The position numbers were made by a program, and so were the translations under genes. A DNA stretch of 11,447 bases, taken from NCBI GenBank assembly GCA_913056475.1, contig CAJXMS010000050.1:1-11447 (forward strand), read 5' to 3'. The stretch is from an uncultured Bacteroidota bacterium (lineage in GTDB: Bacteria; Bacteroidota; Bacteroidia; Flavobacteriales; Schleiferiaceae). The notes below the pieces were generated by a model, which searched no databases, was not told where the DNA came from, and worked only from the letters and a program-made list of their open reading frames with translations. Positions 1 to 6,240 of this stretch are shown one piece after another. Each line of letters begins with the position of its first letter. The stretch's first letter is position 1.

Positions 1-221
1 ATACCCAGCTGGGCCTTTGGGAGCACATCATGAGAAACTGGAGCGTCTTTCACGCCCAGATTTTCCACCGAAAGCTCCAAAAAGTTGCCGAAAAGCAAAT
101 TGCCTCCGAGTTTGACGTATCTCAGCCCGCCATTAATCAGAGCTCCAGTAGGGCCGGGTGGCCGGCCTACTCCCAGCTCTCCCGTCGTTTTCATCATCTG
201 CTAAAAAACCACCATGTATGA
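1..221 (+). CDS. SatD-like protein, C-terminal part (5' truncated by window edge)
   Basis: An open frame enters from the window start (codons in phase from base 3, beginning TQLGLWEHIM) and stops at 219-221. About 72 residues are visible. They contain a helix-turn-helix-like stretch (KQIASEFDVSQPAINQ) followed by an AGWPAY segment, which matches the C-terminal winged-helix part of SatD-family proteins as I know them (typically KEIAEKLGISQPAVS then AGW). SatD proteins are poorly characterised and are presumed to be DNA-binding regulators. An ATG at base 30 lies inside the conserved region and is not the true start. The stop overlaps the next gene's ATG by 8 bp (214-221). In Bacteroidota a SatD gene followed directly by a DUF3307 gene is, from memory, a recurring pair, which supports both calls. 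The missing N-terminus prevents any check of the rest of the protein. Confidence 0.7.
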   Translation, partial: TQLGLWEHIMRNWSVFHAQIFHRKLQKVAEKQIASEFDVSQPAINQSSSRAGWPAYSQLSRRFHHLLKNHHV

Positions 222-917
222 CTATCTACCTTATCTTATTCCTCTGCTAGCGGCCCACTTTTTTACAGACTTCCTACTGCAGCCGCGCAGATGGGTAAAG
301 CACAAGGAACGCTACAAAGAGCGCTCCCCTTATCTTTATATACACAGCCTTGTGGCCGGCATCCTGGCCTGGTCCTTACTCGGCGCATGGGATTGGTGGC
401 TCGTGCTGGTCATTACCGCTGTCAGCCACGGCATGATAGACCTTGCCAAGCTCCATTTGCAGGCCCGTTCCCAGATACCCCCCTTTTCTTCTATGATCAG
501 CTACTTCATTTGGCCGTGGTAGCCATGCTTTGCTACGCTGCTGCCTGGCTCCATATCCCTGCCCCTTCTTATGCTACTGAGCCAGCTACCGTTTATGCAC
601 TAGCGCTTTATCTCCTTACCATCCCGGTAGGCATCAGCATAAAATCCTTTTTTCAGGCCACTCAGCTCGAGATAAACCCGCCCCAGGACCTCTCCGGCGC
701 CGGTCGCTGGATAGGCTACTTTGAACGCTTGCTGCTATTTTTTCTCGTTCTTCAGGGAGACTATATCGCCATTGGTTTTTTGATCACCGCCAAGTCTATC
801 ATCCGCTTTGACAATACCCACGGCCGGGCCCATAATGAATACGTACTCCTGGGAACGCTCATCAGCTTTTCGGCCGCTTTTGCGCTTACTTATTCTACCC
901 AGGGATTGCTGCCATAG
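214..917 (+). pseudogene. DUF3307 family membrane protein, frameshifted
   Basis: Two overlapping frames together make one typical DUF3307 protein. Frame 1 from ATG 214 gives the N-terminus with HFFTDFLLQ, IHSLVAG and VSHGMIDLAKL, then reads out to a stop at 520-522. The frame starting one base earlier continues with YDQLLHLAVVAML and several membrane segments and ends GTLISFSAAFALTYSTQG at 917. The junction falls in a run of six C at 478-483. One extra C would read ATA CCC CCC CTT TTC TTC TAT GAT CAG and restore a single protein of about 234 residues with roughly six hydrophobic segments. The family is an uncharacterised integral membrane group. The simplest readings are a base lost from the homopolymer by mutation or by sequencing or assembly error. 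The rest of the second frame looks intact and conserved, which favours a very recent lesion or an error over an old pseudogene. An ATG at 291 is in the second frame but gives non-family sequence before the junction, so it is unlikely to be a start. Confidence 0.75.
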
Positions 918-995
918 TTTTTCAAAACAGCCTCCAGGCCCATCTTTTACTGGCAGCTTCTTAAAATTTTCGTAACATAGGGCCAAATTTCATTC

Positions 996-2444
996 ATGGC
1001 CCAGCCCCCCGCCCTATGGCGAGCCCTGCTCCCCGTTGTTTTCCTCATTGCCGCTCTAAGCATCAATGTGATCGGCGTATTTGGAGACGAAGCCCTTAGC
1101 GGCTCCAATCAGTTTATCCTCCTCCTGTCTGGTGCCGTAGCCGCCGCCGTAGGCCTTCTCCAGGGTACTTCCTGGAAAACCATCATGGAGGGAATAGAAC
1201 ACTCCATCAAGGCCACCTCCGGCGCCCTTGTCATCTTACTGCTCATCGGCTCTCTGGCCGGCACCTGGATGCTCAGCGGCATCGTTCCGGCTATGATCTA
1301 TTACGGGCTCGACCTCCTGAATCCCACCATCTTCCTGCCCGCCACCGCCATTATATGTGCCCTGGTTTCGCTGGCCACCGGGAGCAGCTGGAGTACCAGT
1401 GCCACCGTGGGCATAGCGCTCATTGGCATGGGCAAAGCCATCGGTATCAATGAAGCTTTTGCGGCCGGGAGCGTAATCTCCGGCGCCTACTTTGGAGATA
1501 AGCTCTCCCCTATGTCCGATACAACCAACTTAGCCCCCGCCGTAGCAGGCACCGATCTCTTTACCCATATCCGCTATATGCTGTACACCACCTTACCGGC
1601 TTTTATCGTTGCCCTAATTATCTTTACCCTTATGGGGCTACAACAGGAAGCCACCGACAGCCTCGAGCGCATCAGCGTACTGCAAAGCGAATTGGCGCAA
1701 ACTTTTCACCTGAGCCCCTGGCTGTTTCTCGTTCCAGCTCTGGTCATTCTGCTTATTGTGCGCAAGGTACCCGCCCTTCCCGCCCTGCTACTCGGTACCC
1801 TGGCCGGCGCCCTATTTGCTTTCCTATTTCAGGGCGCGCTGCTGGAGCGCATAGCGGGAGCCCCCTTAGATTTAGCCCAGGGTTACCGCGTTATTATGAA
1901 TGCCCTTACCGTTTCCGTGAACTACCCGGCTCAAAACCCCATTCTGCAAGACCTGCTCACCTCCGGCGGTATGGCCGGCATGCTGCCTACCGTATGGCTT
2001 ATCCTGGCCGCCATGGTCTTTGGCGGGGTTATGGAAGCCTGCGGGTTTCTGCACACTTTATCGAGCGCCCTCTTACGCCTGGCCCGCGGTACCGCCTCCC
2101 TCATCGCCACCACCGCTGGTACCTGCCTGGCGCTTAATGTGACAGCCAGCGACCAGTATCTGGCCATTGTAGTGCCCGGCCGTATGTATGCCGATGCCTT
2201 TCGCAGGCGTGGGCTGGCCCCGGAAAACCTCTCTCGCACCCTCGAAGACAGCGGCACGGTTACCTCCGTACTCGTTCCTTACAACACCTGTGGCGCCTAC
2301 CAAAGTACCGTTCTGGGGGTTGATACCCTCGCCTATCTGCCCTATGCTTTTTTCAATTACCTAAGCCCCCTTTTTACGCTTTTGTACGCTATTTTAAATT
2401 ATAAAATTCGCCGGCTTGCGCGCCCTGCCGCTTCCGGTGCATAG
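996..2444 (+). CDS. nhaC: NhaC-family Na+/H+ antiporter
   Basis: The gene encodes a 482-aa, highly hydrophobic protein with about 11-12 membrane segments, the normal NhaC size. The family exchanges cytoplasmic Na+ for external H+ across the inner membrane, in sodium and pH homeostasis. Diagnostic stretches are visible: GSSWSTSATVGIALIGMG at residues 129-146, GAYFGDKLSPMSDTTNLAP at 163-181, and in the second half ASDQYLAIVVPGRMY (384-398) and LEDSGTVTSVLVPYNTCGAY (416-435). The repeated Asp/Ser/Thr-rich half-helix pattern fits the two-fold internal symmetry of ion transporters of this type. No frameshift or missing core motif is seen. It lies 78 bp after the DUF3307 gene and 87 bp before the next gene. 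I see no clear promoter or Shine-Dalgarno sequence in front of ATG 996. Some members of this superfamily carry malate/lactate or other substrates, so the exact specificity is inferred. Confidence 0.93.
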   Translation: MAQPPALWRALLPVVFLIAALSINVIGVFGDEALSGSNQFILLLSGAVAAAVGLLQGTSWKTIMEGIEHSIKATSGALVILLLIGSLAGTWMLSGIVPAMIYYGLDLLNPTIFLPATAIICALVSLATGSSWSTSATVGIALIGMGKAIGINEAFAAGSVISGAYFGDKLSPMSDTTNLAPAVAGTDLFTHIRYMLYTTLPAFIVALIIFTLMGLQQEATDSLERISVLQSELAQTFHLSPWLFLVPALVILLIVRKVPALPALLLGTLAGALFAFLFQGALLERIAGAPLDLAQGYRVIMNALTVSVNYPAQNPILQDLLTSGGMAGMLPTVWLILAAMVFGGVMEACGFLHTLSSALLRLARGTASLIATTAGTCLALNVTASDQYLAIVVPGRMYADAFRRRGLAPENLSRTLEDSGTVTSVLVPYNTCGAYQSTVLGVDTLAYLPYAFFNYLSPLFTLLYAILNYKIRRLARPAASGA

Positions 2445-2460
2445 GGCCTGCCGGCCAAAT

Positions 2461-2474
2461 GTGGCTCCGGCCAC
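2461..2474. other. Small perfect hairpin after nhaC
   Basis: GTGGC (2461-2465), loop TCCG, GCCAC (2470-2474) form a perfect 5-bp stem 17 bases after the nhaC stop. A T-rich stretch begins only about 13 bases later (from about 2487), too far for a standard intrinsic terminator. It could be a weak terminator or processing element between nhaC and the following gene; the evidence is structural only. Confidence 0.25.
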
Positions 2475-2531
2475 TTCGTGCGGTATCTTTTTTGTTATAT
2501 CTTCCCATCGCTACAAAAGACGCGCCGCTTA

Positions 2532-3653
2532 ATGCTCCTTTTTACCAAACGCTTTTTAGGTCTACCGCTCGCCGTTCTCTTACTTTTGAAGGTTTGGCCA
2601 TCCCTACGCGCCCAGGACTACCGGCTTCGAGCCCTGCTGGGGGATGAAAAAATCATAACCAAGCCCTGCGGTCCTTATCAAGACTCCCTCCTGCCCCTAT
2701 TGGAAAAAGAATTCGCCTTCCCCTTTACGCCTAAAATAGAGCCGCAATTAGAGCGCTGGGAAAGGGCCTGTGGCCCGGTAGAACCGCTGCTGCGTACGCG
2801 CTTGCTTTACCAGCATTCGCTGGATAGCCTCGGTCCATCGCCCAAAGAGCTCCTAGACTATTACGGTTTCTACATCCAGGAGCTCGCTGCGCGGCAAAAC
2901 GCCCCAAAATACTTCTTTACTCCGGAAGCTCTTTCCTACTGGGATTACACCATCCAGGGCGCCCAAAAACTCCAGCAAAAAGGGCCCAAGCCTTCCCTCA
3001 CCCTGGGGATACTTGGCGCCGAAAACTTTGACGCAGCCCGGAAATACATTTGGCGAAGCCCTCCCCAAACCCCAAGCCAAAAAGCACTGCGCGATACCGT
3101 TCGGAAGCTTCTATTTCCCCGTCAATTTTATTCCTTCGGCGTTCATTACCAGCAGTTTTTTCAGGCAGCCGGCGAGCGACTGCGGCCCAATCCGGCCTTC
3201 CATATAGGCTTAGGAATGGGCTGGAATCCGCGACAGTCCCTAAGCCTCGTCTTTAATTTTAGCCCCCTCAATCCGCGCGATGAATGGCGCTTAAGTCATC
3301 AAGATAGTATTTACCAAAACCAGGGCAACTACTCTTTGGGCCTTTCTTTATTACTCCGCCAGCAAATCTGGGCGAGCGGCTGGCAAGAAGGCTCGCTGTT
3401 TTTGGGCCTTGGTTTTCAGACCATGGACACCGGGGTGGAAGTGTGGCCCGGCCCGGAGGCTGATGAAAAGACGCCCCTTATGCTAAATTCTTACCGAGTA
3501 TCGGCAGGCGTGGAATGGTCCCTTCTATTTCTGGGGACCCGCAAGCTGGCCTGGCGTATCCAGTATCACCTTCAGGACTTCAACCAGGGTACTACCGCCG
3601 TAAGCGACTTTAAAGGCAACGCCGCTACCGCTGGGCTGGTGTTTTTCCTTTAA
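2532..3653 (+). CDS. Secreted protein with probable C-terminal beta-barrel, family unknown
   Basis: Starting at ATG 2532 gives a 373-aa protein that begins with a convincing Sec signal peptide: KR near residue 7, a leucine-rich core, and a likely cleavage after LRA (residue 27) before QDYRL. The longer frame from ATG 2478 would put 18 extra residues in front of the signal and is less likely. Mature residues 30-210 are soluble-looking, with Cys46 and Cys80, which could form a disulfide in the periplasm. From about 220 to the end, glycine- and aromatic-rich alternating strands appear (FHIGLGMGW, YSLGLSLLL, GSLFLGLGF, YRVSAGVEWSLLF, WRIQYHL) and the protein ends AGLVFFL. A final aromatic strand is typical of outer-membrane beta-barrel proteins. 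I therefore infer an outer-membrane protein with a periplasmic N-terminal domain, but I recognise no named family. It lies 87 bp after nhaC and 92 bp before the kinase gene, in the same direction. Confidence 0.75.
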   Translation: MLLFTKRFLGLPLAVLLLLKVWPSLRAQDYRLRALLGDEKIITKPCGPYQDSLLPLLEKEFAFPFTPKIEPQLERWERACGPVEPLLRTRLLYQHSLDSLGPSPKELLDYYGFYIQELAARQNAPKYFFTPEALSYWDYTIQGAQKLQQKGPKPSLTLGILGAENFDAARKYIWRSPPQTPSQKALRDTVRKLLFPRQFYSFGVHYQQFFQAAGERLRPNPAFHIGLGMGWNPRQSLSLVFNFSPLNPRDEWRLSHQDSIYQNQGNYSLGLSLLLRQQIWASGWQEGSLFLGLGFQTMDTGVEVWPGPEADEKTPLMLNSYRVSAGVEWSLLFLGTRKLAWRIQYHLQDFNQGTTAVSDFKGNAATAGLVFFL

Positions 3654-3720
3654 CCTAGCGCCCATGAAGGAACCTCTTTGTTTTTTCCTCATAAAAAGAC
3701 CGCCATTTGCCCAATTCTGC

Positions 3721-3728
3721 TAATTTTG
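3721..3728 (+). promoter_or_regulatory. Candidate Bacteroidota -7 element for the kinase gene
   Basis: TAATTTTG matches the Bacteroidota primary-sigma -7 consensus TAnnTTTG exactly and lies 17 bases before ATG 3746. I find no TTTG at the expected -33 spacing, so the assignment rests on one element. If it is real, transcription starts only about 10-15 bases before the ATG, which would rule out the upstream TTG at 3707 as a start. Confidence 0.35.
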
Positions 3729-3745
3729 AACAACAAACCCATTTA

Positions 3746-5941
3746 ATGCATCAGCGGCTTATTACCCCCGTATTCATCTTAATAAGCTTCCTATTTTTCC
3801 CACTGCTGGCCCAGCAGCCCGATGTAGAGCGGGCGCAGATCCAGCAATGGGCCAGCTGGGTAGATTCCCTTCGGGAAGCCACTAACCGCTCCCATTATAA
3901 GCGTTCCCGTTATTGGCACAGCAAGCTGGATAGTTCCCTGAAATCCAGTGTTCCGGATAGTTTAAAGATAAGCTATTTCAATGAATCCGGAGACTATTTC
4001 TTTAATATCCGTAGGGTAAAGGAGGCCAAAACTTATTACAAAAAAGGGGATCAACTGGCCAAAAAACTTAAAGATACAGCCCAAATGATCGAAGCAGGCG
4101 GTGGCTACGCCAATGCCCTCTCGGTTTCTGGGAATTATCTCCAGTCGCTTAAAAAATATCGGGGCGTTTTAAAACTGCTGCACGCGCAGAAGAACCTAAC
4201 CTCTTATAATGGGGTGTTGCTCAACATGGCATTTAGCCACAAGGCACTAAGCCAGTACGATAGTGCCCTTGCCAAGATGAAACGGGCCACCCTCTATTTT
4301 GATAGCACGGAAAACAATCGAAACCTGGGGGTAGTGCTCAATAATATGGGAGAGCTGTACCGGGAAAATCTTCAAAACCCCCGGCGGGCTATTCAGCACT
4401 ATCGAAAATCCCTACGCAACTACCGGAAAGCGGATTATAAGCATGGCGTTGCCCAGGTTTACCATAACTTATCAGTTACTTACCTGGATTCGGGAGCCTT
4501 AGATAGTGCCCTGGACTACTGTCAAGCTTCTTTGGAATTGCGGCAAGAGATGGGGGCCGGGGGAAGTATGGCTTCTAATTACTACGCCCTAGGCGAAATA
4601 TACCGCGAAAAAGGACGCTACCCAAAAGCCGAGGAAAATTACCATCGTGCACTAGACCTGGCCACCCGAAATCAAATGGCTGAAGGCATTTATTACAGCT
4701 ACAACGGCCTTTCCGAGCTATACCGGGACTGGGGGAAGCCGGAGGCGCAAGAAAAAACCCTCGAAAAGAGCCTTAAGGCCGCGCAAAAACTGGAAAGACT
4801 AAACCTCTTACAAGAAAGCTATGATAAACTTTATCAATTTCAACTAAAACGGCAGGATAGCACGGAAGCCTTAGGGCACTTACAGGACTACTTAAAAGTT
4901 TACGATAGTCTCCAAAGGGCCACCTCTAGCGAAGAACTGCAGCGCATGCGGGCGGAATATGAAAGCATGATCACCCAAGCCGAAAACAAAGCTTTACGTG
5001 ATAAGCAAAACCTTCAAAAAGAGGTCATCCAAAACCAGCGCTTGCTGCTTATCGTCGCTTTGATCGCGGGGGTTCTGCTATTGCTTTTACTCTTATTCCT
5101 GGTTCGCCTTTCAGGTCAGCGCAAAAGGGCCTTAGCAAAATATGAGGAAAGCCAAAGCGAGCTGGCTGATCAGCTCCGGGTTATTCGCCAACAAAAGGAG
5201 GAACTCGATGAAACCAACCGACTGAAAGACCAAATCCTTTCCGTTCTGGCGCATGACTTACGCTCTCCCCTGTCCAGTATTTCCAGTCTTCTGGGGACCC
5301 TCTCCGCCCAAGAAATCACCCGGGAAGAACTGCAAAAAATGACCGGTTACTTAAAAAATGAGATTGACGTAAGTCTGCGTACGCTCCAAGACATTCTGCA
5401 ATGGGCGCGACTTCAAATGAGCGAACAGCCCCAAGAACCGCAAAAGATACATCTGGAAAGCAAGCTCAAAGAAGTCTTGGAAGTATACCAAGCCAATATC
5501 CGAGCTAAAGAAATCCTCACCAACGTGCATGTCCACGCCCTCCCCTATCTACTCCTAAACCCCGTGCAATTGCAGAGTATGGTAGGGAACCTTCTCAGCA
5601 ACGCCATAAAATTTAGTCCTCCCAAAGGTCGTCTATGGATCTACTCAGGCCAACGCGAGGGACAGCCCTTCCTAGCCATTAGAGATCAAGGGCAAGGAAT
5701 GAATGAAACGGTTATCCAAAAGCTGGAGGCAAATGGCCGCATAGGAACTCAGGAAGGAACCCGGGGAGAAAAAGGAACTGGCATTGGCCTGCGCATCGTT
5801 CAGGACTTTATCCAATCCGTGGGCGGAAAATTACGCTTTGAAAATCATCCGGAAGGAGGAACCATTGCCCAGTTATTCTTCCCTCCAGAGGTGATCCCTG
5901 ACTCCTCTCGGACACAGAACCCTTCTAACCCAGCGAATTGA
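3746..5941 (+). CDS. TPR-repeat membrane sensor histidine kinase
   Basis: From ATG 3746 the protein has 731 residues. A signal peptide (MHQRL then a hydrophobic core) probably ends after LLA at 22. Residues about 75-360 hold six or seven tetratricopeptide repeats (for example VYHNLSVTYLDSGALDSALDYCQASLEL and NYYALGEIYREKGRYPKAEENYHRALDL, each in part), which should lie in the periplasm. A coiled-coil linker (about 385-430) precedes one strong membrane helix (432-453), followed by a second coiled coil. The kinase core has the H-box LSVLAHDLRSPLSS with His503 as phosphoacceptor, the N-box MVGNLLSNAIKFSPP (Asn615, Asn619), the G1 box DQGQGM at 647 and the G2 box GEKGTGIGL at 674. All key residues are present, so it should be active. 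There is no receiver domain and no response-regulator gene in the window, so the partner lies elsewhere. An in-frame TTG at 3707 would add 13 residues before the signal peptide and is disfavoured. Confidence 0.92.
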   Translation: MHQRLITPVFILISFLFFPLLAQQPDVERAQIQQWASWVDSLREATNRSHYKRSRYWHSKLDSSLKSSVPDSLKISYFNESGDYFFNIRRVKEAKTYYKKGDQLAKKLKDTAQMIEAGGGYANALSVSGNYLQSLKKYRGVLKLLHAQKNLTSYNGVLLNMAFSHKALSQYDSALAKMKRATLYFDSTENNRNLGVVLNNMGELYRENLQNPRRAIQHYRKSLRNYRKADYKHGVAQVYHNLSVTYLDSGALDSALDYCQASLELRQEMGAGGSMASNYYALGEIYREKGRYPKAEENYHRALDLATRNQMAEGIYYSYNGLSELYRDWGKPEAQEKTLEKSLKAAQKLERLNLLQESYDKLYQFQLKRQDSTEALGHLQDYLKVYDSLQRATSSEELQRMRAEYESMITQAENKALRDKQNLQKEVIQNQRLLLIVALIAGVLLLLLLLFLVRLSGQRKRALAKYEESQSELADQLRVIRQQKEELDETNRLKDQILSVLAHDLRSPLSSISSLLGTLSAQEITREELQKMTGYLKNEIDVSLRTLQDILQWARLQMSEQPQEPQKIHLESKLKEVLEVYQANIRAKEILTNVHVHALPYLLLNPVQLQSMVGNLLSNAIKFSPPKGRLWIYSGQREGQPFLAIRDQGQGMNETVIQKLEANGRIGTQEGTRGEKGTGIGLRIVQDFIQSVGGKLRFENHPEGGTIAQLFFPPEVIPDSSRTQNPSNPAN

Positions 5942-5956
5942 GTACCGCCGTGAATC

Positions 5957-5979
5957 CCCCCGTCTCTTGCGGGGGTTTT
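5957..5979 (+). terminator. Intrinsic terminator of the kinase gene
   Basis: A 6-bp stem CCCCCG (5957-5962) and CGGGGG (5970-5975) with a 7-base loop is followed at once by TTTT (5976-5979). It starts 16 bases after the kinase stop codon. Position and form fit a rho-independent terminator on the + strand. Confidence 0.8.
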
Positions 5980-6041
5980 ACATACGCCTACCTTCCTTTT
6001 TTACTTCCTCCTTCCTGCAGAAAGAAAGCAGCGGAGAGGAC

Positions 6042-6079
6042 TTGGCCCTAAATCGATCGTTCCTGCCATGCCGGGCCAA
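6042..6079. repeat. Inverted repeat in the convergent gap
   Basis: TTGGCCC (6042-6048) and GGGCCAA (6073-6079) are perfect inverted arms of 7 bases separated by 24 bases. No T-run follows on either strand in terminator position. It may be a protein-binding site or a chance palindrome. The rest of 5980-6153 shows no convincing gene. Confidence 0.3.
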
Positions 6080-6154
6080 AAATCTTTACATGCACGTAAT
6101 TAAAATGGTAGCCTCTCTAAAAAGAAGCCCTAAAGCTGCCTTATGACCCACCAC

Positions 6155-6202
6155 AAAAAACCCCGACCAAGCCGTCCTAATGGACCGCCCAGCCGGGGTT
6201 TT
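6155..6202 (-). terminator. Bidirectional two-armed terminator downstream of ppiD
   Basis: AAAACCCCG (6157-6165) pairs with CGGGGTTTT (6194-6202) in a perfect 9-bp outer stem. Inside it a second perfect arm, GTCC (6174-6177) and GGAC (6182-6185), closes a TAAT loop. On the minus strand the hairpin lies about 40 bases beyond the ppiD stop and is followed by six T (6160 down to 6155). On the plus strand the T-run is four bases, within the stem. It should therefore end ppiD transcripts efficiently and also stop any read-through from the kinase side. Confidence 0.8.
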
Positions 6203-6240
6203 AAAATTTACTCCCTGTTTAAAAGCGCCGGGATCGGGTC

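Noticed and set aside
151..176. Inverted repeat AGTAGG / CCTACT with GC-rich centre
   Set aside because: It lies within the conserved C-terminal coding part of the SatD-like gene and no structural or regulatory role is indicated; codon content explains it.
2478..2531. Upstream ATG start extending the secreted barrel protein by 18 residues
   Set aside because: It would place a polar, basic extension before an already complete signal peptide that begins at ATG 2532.
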